Source of the DNA: Piezodorus guildinii
Lineage: Eukaryota > Arthropoda > Insecta > Hemiptera > Pentatomidae
Length of the DNA: 64,000 bases
Direction of reading: 5' to 3'
Assembly (NCBI GenBank): GCA_023052935.1
Contig: CM041295.1
Coordinates: 163,294,366 to 163,358,365 of the forward strand
The notes under the pieces were generated by a model. It was not told where the DNA came from. It searched no databases and was given only the letters and a program-made list of their open reading frames with translations. A program made the translations under genes and the position numbers. Of this stretch, positions 11,161 through 21,799 are shown piece by piece; the first letter of the stretch is position 1, and the number at the start of each line of letters is the position of its first letter.

Positions 11161-13960
11161 ATGACTAATGTCCTTTTAACCTGTCACGTCAACGCACAGT
11201 CACTCCTAGCCCATATTGATGAATTCCATGACTTTTTCCTCCATAACTTTTATCACTTAATAGCTGTTTCTGAAACCTGGCTGAAACCTACAATTCCGAC
11301 ATCGCAAGTTTCCCTTCCGAATTATACATTGCTCCGTCATGACAGAGATGACCGAACGGGTGGCGGCGTGGGTCTCTTTGTTCATGACAGCCTCAAATCC
11401 AAACAACTCATTCAATCACCCCATTCCGATTGCCCTCACCTCTAATACCTTTTCGCCGAAATATCCACAGCTTCACATTCCCTACTATTTGGAGTCATAT
11501 ACCGCCCTCCAGAGTACCCTTTGAGACAGAATTCGAATCCACTCTTTACAATCTAATCCCATCCTATAACAATATCATCCTCACTGGGGATTTTAACACC
11601 AACCTATTGTTGCCTTCCTCAGACCATGCCTACTTAACCAACCTCTTCTTCTCTCTCGATCTTTATATTGTACCATATAATCCCACACACCACACCCAGT
11701 CCTCAGAATCCTGGCTCGATCTGTATGTTCTGGATTCTGCTGATAAACTCCTCGCCTCGTCTCAACATCCTGTTCCGTTCTTGTCTGCTCACGACCTTAT
11801 CCAGATATCCTATAATCTTCCGATTACTCTATTTTCCCCAAGAAACATTTCTTTTCGTAACCTTAACACCCTTTCCTCTGAAATCTTGGCGCCAGATCTT
11901 GAAGCTATCCCATGGAACACCATATACTCGCTTAGGACCGTAGATTCTATGGTCGAAACCCTTACCTGTCATCTCCATAATATCCTAGACAACCATGCTC
12001 CTCTCATCACAAAGAAAATCCGACACCCTCCTGCTCCTTGGTTAACGCCAGAAATTAGGGAATGTATGAGGCACAGGATGCTGCAAGGCGACGATTCAGG
12101 CGCTCCCGTCTTCCTAGTGATTACTCCACCTTCAAACATCTCAGAAACAGTACCCAATCCATGATACGCCAAGCTAAATCCCAATATTTTCAGCAATCCT
12201 TATCTTGTGCTTCCGACTCCAAAACCAAATGGACAATCCTGCGTAAACTATCCTTAGGAAAACACACCCATAACCAACCTATTCCTATTTCCGCTGATGA
12301 TCTTAACACCCACTTTGCTTCCTGCTCCTCTCATTTATCATGTCAGACGCCGATGCCTGCTCTTATGCACCATTTCAATCCGGATTCATTCTTTTTTTCC
12401 CATATCACCCCTGAGGACCTCTTTAATTCTATTCGTAAATCCCGAACCAATGACTACGGACCTGACAATATCCCAGTAAAACTAATCAAAGCCTCGCTTC
12501 CTTCCATCCTTCCAATATTATATCATATCTATAACTTTTCTCTAGACAGTGCAACCTTCCCAACTTCCTGGAAAACCGCTCTGGTCCGTCCACTGATGAA
12601 AAACTCAAATCCGGTATCTCCTAATGACTTTCGCCCAATTTCTCTCCTTTCAAACCTTTCTAAACCTTTAGAGCGTCTGGTCCAATCTCAGTTATCCCTC
12701 TACCTCGAGCAAAATAACCTTTTGAACCCCCTCCAGTCTGGTTTTCGGCCTGGCTATTCTACTCACTCTGCTCTCTCCCACATTTCCCAAGATCTTCACA
12801 AGGCCATAGATCAGCACAAAATAACTATCCTTGTTTTGCTTGATTTTTCCAAAGCCTTCGATTCTGTGGACCATAATATCCTCTTAACCAAACTCCATAG
12901 ACTCCCAGTATCCACAGGCGCTCTTCAATGGTTTCAATCATTCCTTGCCGGCCGTTCCCAGTATGTTGTAGTTCCCAATAAACCCCGCTCCGACTCACTG
13001 CCACTAACAAAAGGTGTACCCCAAGGTTCCTCGTTATCTCCTACCCTTTTCTCCATATTCATAAATGATCTTCCGCTCTCCATCAAGCACTCCCAATACC
13101 ACCTCTATGCCGACGATATTCAGATTTATATTTCCTTTACCCCAAATGAATTTCCTGATGCTATCTCTAAACTTCAGGAGGACATAAATAATATAAGTGC
13201 TTGGTCAAACAGCAACAAACTCCTGCTAAGCGCTGAAAAAACAAAAGCCATCCTGATAGCATCACCTGCTCTCCTTAAATCCTTTCCCAGTTCCCCCAAC
13301 CTTTTCCTAAACAATACTCCTATCTCTTTTCATTCATCTGTCAAGAACTTAGGTATTACTCTTGATCAAACTCTCTCTTGGAAACCGCACATCTCCCAAA
13401 TATCCCGCCGAACCATAACAACCCTAAAGCAATTCCGTCGCCTCCATCACCTCCTACCATTCAATATTCGTAAACTCCTTGTTTCTTCCCTTGTCTTTCC
13501 CCACTTTGACTACGGATGCGAGGTGTACAGCGGACTTTCAGGTGAGCTCGAAATAAAACTTAAGCGTATTATGAACTGTGCAATACGGTTTGTATTCGGA
13601 ATCACCAGAGACACGCATATAACCCAGTATTACACCGAGTTAAGGTGGCTTTATCCTCGTTATAGATGCCAGTATTTCCTAGCCTCCTTCCTCTACCAGG
13701 TTATCAGAACTCATCGTCCCAGCGACATCTTCCAATCCCTTCAATTTAAATCATCAATTCAGTCCCGTTCTACTAGATCCCGTCTTTCTGACCTCTACCC
13801 TCCTCCTCACCGTACTGCTGCCTTTGAAAAGTCCTTTCTAGCCAAAGCAACCACTCTTTGGAATTCTATTCCTCCTGAGATCCGTCATGTAAGTACTGCT
13901 TCCTCCTTCAAATCGCTACTTTTCAACCACCTTCTCCTTACCCAGTCAAACAGACAATAA
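11161..13960 (+). pseudogene. LINE A copy 1 ORF2: APE endonuclease and reverse transcriptase
   Basis: The start is ATG 11161 (MTNVLLTCHVNAQSLLAH). Endonuclease motifs: SETWLKP, DRTGGGVGLFV, YRPP, LTGDFNTNLL, and SAHDLIQ at its end. RT motifs: DFRPISLLSNLSKPLERLVQ, DFSKAFDSVDHNIL (A), GVPQGSSLSPTLFSIFINDL (B) and YADDIQIY (C). Compared with its twin it has a TAA at 11443-11445 and one-base losses at about 11511 and 12074. The longest open stretch (12062-13960) covers the entire RT and C-terminus. Confidence 0.93.
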
Positions 13961-14277
13961 CTTCAAACTGCAGATGCTATAAATACCAATTATTATTATT
14001 ATTATTATTATTTTTGTGTGTTTGTATTACTCAAATTATCATTGATGAACCAGCTATTTCTGTTTGTTTTTTTGTTTTTTTTTGTTTTTCTTATTCCGAA
14101 AGTCTGACTTGTAAAGATGTACATATATTACTACCTTAATTATTTTTTAGTTTAGTATTTTGTTATTCTAAATCATAACCACACTGTTCCGGTCATCAAT
14201 TATGTATTTTATTTTTATTCTTAAGGGACTTTAGTCCAAGGATAATAAAGAAGTTTTTTCATTTCATTTCATTTCAT

Positions 14278-14625
14278 GATTTACCAGATTCCATTCATCA
14301 CTTCCAACACCATCTTTATGCCTATGATCTGCAAATATAATTTTCTTTCCACCCTTCTAATGTTTTAGAAGCATCTCATAAAGTACAGTATGATATAGAT
14401 CAAATCTGTCAATGGGCAAATAAAAACAAGCTGCAGCTTAATACAGGTAAAACTAAAGCAATCCTTATCAGCTCCAAACCAACCTTGAACTCCCTTCCAT
14501 ACTACCCGTTACTCTTTATATATATGAGATCATAAGGATTTCTTTTTGTTCATTGTTCATTATTCTAATGGGACTTGATCCCAGAATATTTTTTTCATTT
14601 TATTTCATTACATTTAATTGCATTA
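14278..14625 (+). mobile_element. LINE C, part 3 (end of RT and 3' end)
   Basis: This resumes LINE C with DLPDSIHHFQHHLYAYDLQI, where the YADD box is altered to YAYD, then WANKNKLQLNTGKTKAILIS. An internal deletion removes the rest of the C-terminus. The 3' end retains GGGACTTGATCCCAGAATA (14570-14588) and a TTTCATTTTATTTCATT tail. The outer boundaries show that LINE C was hit twice, by BEL and by LINE A. Confidence 0.85.
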
Positions 14626-15239
14626 TGTTAAGCTGGCACAGTTGTGCTCTCAGGAAAAAACATGCTGTAGAGAAAACAATCTGAGCCAGTAGACAGTGTT
14701 GGTGATTCCTGTAATAGACCCTTAGAAAACAGAACACCAACTCAACAGACATAAGTGGGTAAAAAAACAAGAAAAATGATCAAAATATCAATTTTGTGAT
14801 AGTTATTCCAAAAACATAAAACACCTGAATATAGATTACAAAAAAATACAATTGTTACTATGTTGACAATTTATAATTTTTTTGTTTTTAAAAATCCACA
14901 CCTAAATAAATAAATTATATATAAACACCTAAATATATAAACTTTTTTATATAATGTGGCCAAGGAATAAATATTTTGTTCAATTACAGCAACCATTTTT
15001 TAAATTATGGATTATATACATTAGTAACTAATACAAGAGTTGTTGGTATACTATTTAAGCCATGAGACTGGAGTGCAGAGGGTCAATTAAAAGTATCCCC
15101 AATTAGAAAACTAAAAAAATTATATTAGAAGTTATTAATTTATTTTTGTACCATGAATTCTCATCAATAAACATTCAAAAACACATTTCATTAATAGGGT
15201 AAAAGCACATATCATTGACTATAAAACACAGTAACATAC
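14626..15239. other. MASTL intron sequence, no recognised feature
   Basis: AT-rich sequence between the LINE C tail and exon i, without a coding frame or a repeat I can name. Confidence 0.6.
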
Positions 15240-15375
15240 CATAATGTCTTCAACCACTTTTGCTGGCAACTCAAATCTTGTTTTTTTAACTACTGGTAAT
15301 GCTCCTGAACCCTCCAATGCAGAAATAGGAGTTGATACCATAACTTGAGGCATTTCGTACTCGAACGAGTCACCC
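15240..15375 (-). CDS. MASTL: MASTL exon i: linker exon
   Basis: The exon is 136 bp (one base plus 45 codons), with acceptor TGTCATTAG and donor GTATGT. It encodes GDSFEYEMPQVMVSTPISAL, EGSGALPVVKKTRFE and LPAKVVEDIM. VSTPISAL contains a Ser/Thr-Pro site. It follows exon h after an intron of only about 0.7 kb and precedes the 13.3-kb intron that houses LINE C, the BEL element and LINE A copy 1. Confidence 0.83.
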
Positions 15376-16083
15376 CTAATGACATAAATATATTATCAAC
15401 AAACACACTAATAAAATAATATTTTTAATCATCTTGTTTAAATAAGAAAAAATGATTGTCTCTAAAAAAAACTTAATAGGCACAATTTCTAAAACACAGT
15501 TATTCATAGTGAGCTAACAAGGTATCATTAAGCTGTCATGAAAAGCTTAAGGTAGCCATCACACTGATACTTCTAATTAAAGCTGAGATTAGGACTGTCA
15601 CAGGAAATTAAACAAAAAGTCAAATAAACAGCAACAACTTTACCATTTAGCTTTATTATTTTTGAAGATACGTTATATGGCTTGAGTTTCAGAATTTCAG
15701 ATAAGTGCCTTTTAAATTAGCTATAGTTATAAATTTTAATAATTATCTGATACATTTTAATTTAATTAAATTTTATACTTCATTTCCAAATATTTTACAT
15801 GCTATTTTCAACAAAATATAGTAGGTTTAGACTAATTTCCTGTTTTAATGTACACTAGAGCATGAGGTTAGAAAACTTTAAAAAGCCCTCCTTGAAAGTC
15901 TGAGCTATCAATTTGTTCCAAAACCAGCCATATAATTAGTAGATTGTAGATGTAAAAAGTAATTAAAAGGATCATAAATATGGATAACCACATTCAGGAA
16001 ATTAAAATAAAGTTGCTTTAATAATTAATGATTTATAAAGAGAAAAATAAAACCAATCTAAACATTGCAACAAAAATGCATAC
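15376..16083. other. Short MASTL intron (exon h to exon i)
   Basis: This 708-bp intron is one of the few here without a recognisable transposon. Both splice sites are described with the flanking exons. Confidence 0.75.
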
Positions 16084-16257
16084 CTCTTCTTTAAGGCACT
16101 TCGAAGAGGAGTTTTTACAGAAGTGTCTACTTCTGTAAACTTTCGTTTCCTTGAGGACTGTGTCAATTTTTTTTCTATATCAAGGAGGGTAAAATGACCA
16201 GTTAATCCAGAGTTTGATTTAGGCATTTTCATGACTGGTGAAATACGTGTGGACTGG
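16084..16257 (-). CDS. MASTL: MASTL exon h: basic linker exon
   Basis: The exon is 174 bp, entering with one base and leaving with two. The acceptor is GTTAATTACAG and the donor GTATGC. It encodes QSTRISPVMKMPKSNSGLTG, HFTLLDIEKKLTQ, then SSRKRKFTEVDTSVKTPLRS and ALKK. The SSRKRKF block looks like a monopartite nuclear localisation signal. RISPV and KTPLR are possible CDK sites. Greatwall shuttles between nucleus and cytoplasm through signals in this insertion (known for fly and vertebrate proteins). Confidence 0.85.
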
Positions 16258-16585
16258 CTGTAATTAACATTAAAAAAATAAATAAATAAAACAACTTTGT
16301 TATATATTTTTTTTAATGTATAGATAATTATAAATGAACCTACTAAATGTAATATTATTTATCAAACCAAGAAATAGCATTGTGTAATCAATGCATAATA
16401 TAAAATATAATACCATTAATTTACTAATAAAAGAAGTGACTAAAAAGTAAGAATGCCCTATAGAGATGGATGCAACATTTTTTTTCTTTTAACGTTGGAA
16501 ACAAAGGTAACCGGGGTTCTTCTGAATAACGAGTGACACAGACCAGCCTAATTAATAAGAAAACTTTAAACTCTGCTGGTGTGAA

Positions 16586-17012
16586 ATATGTATGGGTCAA
16601 TCTATCTGAAATCGTCCAATTTTCATTAATTTTGTTGCTCCACATTTTTTATTTTCATGATTTGTTTACCACTTATTCTCTATCGTTTTATGAATAAGAA
16701 CCCGTGGATAAAAATTTGACTGGCAAATACTATTAGCGCTGTAGCTGATTAAAGACAGCTTCACGCCTAAAAATATGTGTTGGTAAAATCTTTCTAATTC
16801 GTTTCTCAAAAATTGATAAAAACCAGACTTTTAGCTTTTTTTAAGTTAACTTAAAATGGCTGCAACACTGAAAGTATTTCCCAGAAAAAAATTTGATCCA
16901 TGGTTTCTCATTTTTAAAAGGATAAGATAATAACTTGAAAAAAAAAAATCATGAAAATCAAAAATGTTTAGCGGCAAGGTCTGGGCCATTTTGAATGGAT
17001 TGACACATATTG
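16586..17012. mobile_element. MITE-like element with terminal inverted repeats, related to the 39530-42025 element
   Basis: The left end (TATGGGTCAATC...CGTCCA) is the imperfect inverse of the right end (TGGGCCATT...GATTGACACATA). Inward, ATTTTCATGATT pairs with AATCATGAAAAT. The core has no coding frame. The TIR sequence matches those of the 2.5-kb element (GAGTCAATCCATTTTAAATCGTC), so this is probably a short non-autonomous member. Confidence 0.65.
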
Positions 17013-17941
17013 GTAAGTAATCCAGCCTGATAAGAAATGGTAAACGTATTCAGGCTTTTATCTTTCCAGCTCTCCTAAGAGACACATGGGTAGAAAAATT
17101 TGAACTGACAAGGCAGCGAAACAAGAGATCTTGAACCAAAAGAAGATGGTAGGTAAATTAATTGAAGGTATATAAAAGATAGTGCTCATGACCTGCATAG
17201 AATGGGAAGAAGACTATGTAAGGTGTAATAACCGACATATTAACCAACAAAACTTTATGTTCCTAGTTGCTTTGCAACAGGAAAGGTTGTTAAGGACATT
17301 AAGGCAAAGGGAGGCGCGATCTTATGATTTTTACCTATTTTAACCCTTTTAGTGCTGGACGATGAACGAGTGCCTATTCATAGATAGAACATAACCAGTC
17401 CCATTTGACAAATATGTAATGATTTGGAAAAACACTTATAAAAATAAAACTTATTAATGTATAAAAAAAAAATTATAAAAACCAAACAAATTCATATGCT
17501 TAAAAATGCTTCAGGAGGAAATAGAGAATAAAGCAGTGATAATGATTATCCAATATCAATTGAAAATAATATGAATAACACAATTATAAATAATACAAAA
17601 ATTGAGTTCTATCATAAACAGTTCGACTTTGGACGTAGAAGAGTGTCTGTGTCAAAAATAATTAAAATGTTTTGGGTTTTTGAAAAAATCATTTCAAATT
17701 TTCCACAAATTAGGTTTTATTTGGTGGAATAGTTATGCAAAATGCCATGGAATTATAAAGAAATTGAATTGTGAGATTGGGCTTTCTAGGCTAAATAGTT
17801 TTCAAACTATATGTTAAATAATTCAAAATGTGTCAAACAAAATCTATACTTTCATATTTTATTTATGAGTTATATATTGAAAACTCAAAGAAATTATATT
17901 ATCACTGATAATACTATATATGTATAAAAAATAATCATATG
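17013..17941. other. Intron sequence, unassigned
   Basis: AT-rich, no coding frame. TTAACCCTTTTAGTGCTGG at about 17340 resembles a piggyBac-type end, but no matching right end (GGGTTAA) was found, so it is not called as an element. Confidence 0.55.
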
Positions 17942-18430
17942 TATTTTTTTTAATTATTATTTATTGAGATTTACAACTGTATTAGTAGTTAATACATCAT
18001 AAAAATTAGTTGCCAGATAAAATACATGAAGAGAAAATGCCCATTGGCAATCACTCCACTAGGTAATCTAAACTAGAAGGTCTTGAGGTCATCTTCTTTT
18101 CAGACGTCTTGGAGGATTGTCAGGAATAGAAGAGGAAGCAAGGATTGAAACTACTGGGTTAGAGTGGGAGTGGAGTTTGTTATGGAAGGATTGATACCTG
18201 GTTCGGGCCAAATCAACAACATATGGGATGTTAAGGTCTTTATGGATGAGTTTGTTGGTGACAAAGTAAGGATTGAATCCGGGAAGAATTGATGGTTTAG
18301 TCGCTCAACTTCATAAGTCCAGATAGGCCTTATGATAGTGATATAGATGAGCCTTTTGTAGATAAGTGGAAAGTTAGAGCGTCTGTCCAATAAGTGTTGT
18401 AGTAAGTGACAGCGACGGGCAGCATGACAT
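17942..18430 (-). pseudogene. Jockey-type LINE, 3' end of ORF2 with poly(A)
   Basis: Minus-strand frames read RRSNFPLIYKRLIYITIIRP, then IWTY, the Jockey thumb region (L-YK-IIRPIWTYG-Q). After frameshifts come weak matches to the terminal segment with a basic end. An AATAAATAATAATT run followed by A's on the minus strand (about 17942-17970) is the poly(A) tail. It is heavily decayed and 5'-truncated. Confidence 0.72.
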
Positions 18431-18482
18431 TCCAGTCTTGTTATAATATTATTAATAATTATTACAATAAAATAACACTAAC

Positions 18483-18757
18483 CTAAAACATTCCTCCAGT
18501 TCCAAAGCTGATGATTTCCTGCTACTTTTCGGAGGAGTGATAGAACATTCCAGACAAGAGTAAAACGTATCATCACTCATGTTCTGGTTATCCACATTGT
18601 GATCACAAGATGTTGATTCCTTATTATCACAAGAAAATTCACTTGTACTTTGAATGTTTTCAGAATCACCTAAAAATTTTGGTGATGAACATCTTTTTTT
18701 AGAATATTCTTCATTTTCTTCATCCATTTTGGTAACAGTTGAATAGATCTTGTCACT
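18483..18757 (-). CDS. MASTL: MASTL exon g: large linker exon, serine/acid rich
   Basis: This is the largest exon in the window, 275 bp (91 codons plus two bases). The acceptor is TTGTATTTACAG and the donor GTTAGT. It encodes SDKIYSTVTKMDEENEEYSK through a Ser/Asp/Glu-rich stretch to SITPPKSSRKSSALELEECF. An S-I-T-P-P motif and basic RK pair are potential proline-directed phosphorylation sites of the kind clustered in the Greatwall insertion (inference). The final AG plus the first base of exon h makes a serine codon. Confidence 0.82.
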
Positions 18758-18963
18758 CTGTAAATACAAGTAAATTGTCTTAGGACTTTTTATAATGTTT
18801 TTAATAAATAATAATTTTTTTTTTTTTTTTTGTGAATTTTCAAACTCAAATACGTGGGTAAAAATGAAAGATTATGCAATTTAAAAAATCATTGATTATG
18901 CCATGATTACTTATCCAACGACACAAATAACAGTCAAAAATCTACCATGAATAATATGTTTAA

Positions 18964-19195
18964 CCCATTTGAGACCGATTGCACACAATGTGTGCAATAA
19001 CAGTAAAGTGCAATTATCAGTTATTCTGAGTAAATTAGTCATACTGTAGTCATGTAAAGTACAATAAAACAAAATTTGGCATTGGTTTTACTGTGTACCA
19101 AAAAATCTAAAAATTATCTGAAGCCTTTCTTACAAAGAAAAAAAAAATTTAGCTCCTAGAGACCGTGTTCGAAAAAAATCGTCGTCTCGAATGGG
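18964..19195. mobile_element. piggyBac-type MITE flanked by TTAA
   Basis: The element is 232 bp, flanked on both sides by TTAA (18960-18963 and 19196-19199), the piggyBac target site. The left end is CCCATTTGAGACCG and the right end, inverted, is CCCATTCGAGACGAC. A subterminal palindrome TTGCACACAATGTGTGCAA lies near the left end (18979-18997). It is non-coding, so it would depend on a transposase elsewhere. Confidence 0.75.
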
Positions 19196-19244
19196 TTAAT
19201 AATGTTGTTTTAACTAGTGAAAAGTAATTATAAAGAGAGTGCTT

Positions 19245-19358
19245 ATTAAAATATTTCATTAAAGGCCAAGTGAAATAAGCACGTGACATCTGGTCCCCCC
19301 GTATATCAGAACCAGATTTATACCATTGTTCATACCTATGAGAAACCACCTTTTGCAA
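19245..19358 (-). repeat. Dispersed repeat shared with 38605-38710
   Basis: On the minus strand TTTCTCATAGGTATGA...TATACGGGGGGACCAGAT and CGTGCTTATT match, with gaps and substitutions, the plus strand at about 38608-38700. The minus-strand frame RYEQWYKSGSDIRGDQMSRA could be a remnant of coding sequence, but no family is recognised. Confidence 0.5.
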
Positions 19359-19384
19359 ATTTTTAGCTGCTTAATCCTTATGGG

Positions 19385-20265
19385 AGGGAACTTATGGTGG
19401 GGGAAAGAAAAACAAAAAAATTGTTTTCTCCTGAACAGCTCAACCGATTTTTACGAAAAAAATATGTTTGGGATTTTCAAAAATGTGAGTCAACAAATTT
19501 TTTTTTTCTTTTTTCTAATTTTTTTTTTTTTGGGGAGCCTGTGGCTGAGTGGTTAGCGCGCTAGGCTGCCACGCTAAAGTTGTGAGTTCGAATCCCAGTC
19601 CCAGGAGGACTTTTTTCAAGCATACAAATAAATGGGGATTCACTCACAATCTCCCCCAGGTATGTGGGACTCGTCAGCAAATTGATAGCTACCCACATAA
19701 ATAGGCGTAGGGAGTGATGACCCTACCCTATAAAATGTCATCGAGTATCGCGGTGTGGAATATAAATCATACCGCACGGCCAAGGGCCTCCAAGACCTGT
19801 TGCGCCAACCGAAAAAAAAAAAAAAAAAATTGTTTAGATTACGTTGGATCGGTACACCTCCAATTTTTTGCTACTTTATTTCATTGGAGGATCCTCCGTA
19901 ATATATATTTTTTTTCAATTTTATCGGAAGTGTACCCCATGGTGAAAAATAAAAAAACAAAACAATTTTTTCTCCTCAACTGATCAACCGACTTTCACAA
20001 AAAAAATGTATCATAATGGTTTCTTAAGTTTCTAAAAAAAAAAAAAAAAAAGTTCCAAAATTTTTTTATGAAAACATGAGCCAACATTTGTTTTTAAATC
20101 TTTCAAAAACAATTTTTTAGGTAATATTGGATTGGTACACCTACAATTTTTTACTATTTAATTTCATTGGAGGGTACTGCACAATATATATGTTTTTCAA
20201 GTTGATCTAAAATATACCCAATGGTGAAAAATTAAAAAAACAGCTTTTTTTTCAGCTCCCTCACC
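19385..20265. repeat. Degenerate tandem repeat, interrupted by a SINE
   Basis: Three related units share TTTTCTCCT.AAC...TCAACCGA.TTT followed by an A-rich run (about 19415, 19965) and GGATYGGTACACCT.CAATTTTTT (19848, 20130), TTTCATTGGAGG and ACCC.ATGGTGAAAAAT (19934, 20216). The SINE at 19532-19830 splits the first from the second. No coding sequence is recognised. Confidence 0.55.
19532..19830 (+). mobile_element. tRNA-derived SINE
   Basis: The 5' head is tRNA-like: GGGGAGCCTGTGGCTGAGTGG includes an A box (TGGCTGAGTGG, 19542-19552), and GTTCGAATCCC (about 19586-19596) is a perfect B box, so RNA polymerase III transcription is plausible. A roughly 200-bp unrelated body follows and ends in an A tract (about 19812-19829). 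The tRNA fold itself is disturbed in the anticodon region, so this is a SINE and not a working tRNA gene. Confidence 0.8.
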
Positions 20266-20329
20266 AGCCATGCTGTGAGTGGTCACTGGCCATGCCTGAA
20301 GAGTAGGAATTAAAGTCATTAGATATTAC

Positions 20330-21353
20330 TTATACACTACACAACAAAATAGTTACCACCATCAGCAATTACCCTTTCCCAACAGCTTGGAAGGTCCATT
20401 ATCCCTTTTTTCAAAAATCACTGTCCTTACTCCTGAAGAACAATAAAAGGTCAATTCCGATTTGCCAACTCTGCCGTTTCTCTTCAATTGCTGCCTTCAA
20501 TCAATCTACCTGGGCACAGTAAAAGTCCGTATTTATAGTGGTGTTTTTTGGAAGGAGCTCAAAATGTATGTGTCCCTTCCAATACCACCAAATACTGAGC
20601 ATCACCTTTCTTGGATGCAAGTCGGCCTTTATTGGTACGAGCAGCGTCGTTCCAGGCAACCCCCAAGATTTTTTTCGGCTGGTGTTGATGCAGAGAATCC
20701 ATTTTTCATCACCAGTAACAACTCGTTTCAAAAATGGATCCTCCACATTTTTTTTTTCAGCAGCAAATCACAACATGAAATCCTTTCAATAAGGTTCCTT
20801 TCACTGAGCTCATGGGGAACCCAAAAGTCGTAACGACAGACGTACCTGGCCTTCTTTAGATGATCAAAAATGGTCGATTTGTAGGCTCTTAACTCTACAG
20901 CTATCTCATGGACAGTAATTCGAGTATTGTTTGCGATGACTGTCATAATATCCTCGATGTCAAGAGTTAAACTCCGACCAGCCCGGGATTGAACTTCCAG
21001 ATTGAAATCTCCTGATCTAAACCGGGAAAACCACTTCTGAACCGTGCTATCAACAATTAATTGTTGTCATACAAGGCACGAATCTTTCTTGCAGTTTGGG
21101 CAGCAATTTTCCTTTTTTTTAAAAAAAGAACAGAATGAAAATAAACTGAAAATAAACTGAATTGTCACTCATGTTGATTTGTAATAAACTACACTATTGA
21201 GCCTTAATAAAGATGAATTCAGTGTGTAAACCTAGTTAATTCCATGAGGATTAAAGGCATACAAATAAACATTAGCTTTGTGATTCATTTTTAGTAGAAA
21301 AAATAAAGATAAATTTTATTTTAAAAATCTCTACAAACTTTTCGACAACCCAA
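20330..21353 (-). mobile_element. mariner element, irritans-type, 3'-truncated
   Basis: The right boundary is a mariner-type TIR (minus strand TTGGGTTGTCGAAAAGTTTG, ending at 21353) next to TA. The minus-strand transposase is broken: HTH-region frames at 21090-20728 include TVHEIAVELRAYKSTIFDHL, then DPFLKRVVTGDEKWILC (catalytic D of the first DD34D triad), SWGLPGTTLLVPIKADLHPR and KVMLSIWWYWKG at 20746-20501. Frameshifts and the loss of the left TIR make it inactive. Confidence 0.85.
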
Positions 21354-21706
21354 TATATTTATACAAGTAACAACAAAGATCTTTTATATACATACATATA
21401 TATCATTAGGATTAAGGTATAGTAAAACTAGTTAAAAAGTTAATCTAAAAAACTATGATGTCAGACTTTAGTAGTGAAAAAATAAATAAATAAAAAAATA
21501 CTAGTGAAAAAATAAATAAAAATACCAGTATTTTTCGTATCATCAGGATGTTTAGGTAAATATATGATATTTAATAATAGAACGAGATTTAGAGCCAATG
21601 AAGGAAAATAATGGAAAGTTAAAAAAAAAAAAAAAAAAAATTAATCAATTTTACAGCAATGCTAAAACCATTATATTTTAAACTCATCAGGAAACTAAAA
21701 AATTAC
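21354..21706. other. AT-rich MASTL intron end downstream of exon f
   Basis: Contains local duplications of AGTGAAAAAATAAATAAA (about 21472-21525) and an A-run at 21621-21641. No coding frame. Confidence 0.6.
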
Positions 21707-21799
21707 CTTATTTTCATCTTCTAAATCTTGTTTAATATCTCCTTCTTCTAAAGCATGTTCTGCTATTTCAAATGTATTCTGAATATTTCTGGTCTCCCT
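21707..21799 (-). CDS. MASTL: MASTL exon f: acidic linker segment
   Basis: A 93-bp exon of 31 codons (phase 0 to 0), with acceptor TTTTAAAAAG and donor GTAATT. It encodes RETRNIQNTFEIAEHALEEG and DIKQDLEDENK, an acidic, probably disordered part of the activation-segment insertion. The assignment rests on position and phase rather than motif conservation. Confidence 0.72.

Larger units (their letters stand above)
10409..14277 (+). mobile_element. LINE A copy 1 (CR1/L2-like), nearly complete, inserted in LINE C
   Basis: About 3.87 kb: a 3' part of ORF1, a 435-bp spacer, ORF2 (endonuclease plus RT) and a 3' UTR with a (TTA)n tract, a GGGAC hairpin and a terminal TTTCA repeat array (about 14258-14276). 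The tail abuts LINE C sequence directly. The opposite-strand copy at 47828-51654 is nearly identical. No long target duplication is visible. Confidence 0.93.

Noticed and set aside
10905..11168. An 87-residue hydrophobic ORF before LINE A ORF2
   Set aside because: It is the AT-rich spacer between ORF1 and ORF2; the LINE A twin has the same spacer with no conserved reading frame.
17340..17400. A second piggyBac-type end (TTAACCCTTTTAGTGC)
   Set aside because: No matching inverted right end or second TTAA-flanked terminus could be found nearby.
19532..19605. A functional tRNA gene
   Set aside because: A and B boxes are good, but the anticodon arm does not fold properly and a SINE body with A tail follows.
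20462..20833. A 123-residue plus-strand ORF
   Set aside because: It is the antisense shadow of the mariner transposase on the minus strand, whose motifs (VTGDEKW, KVMLSIWW) are clear.
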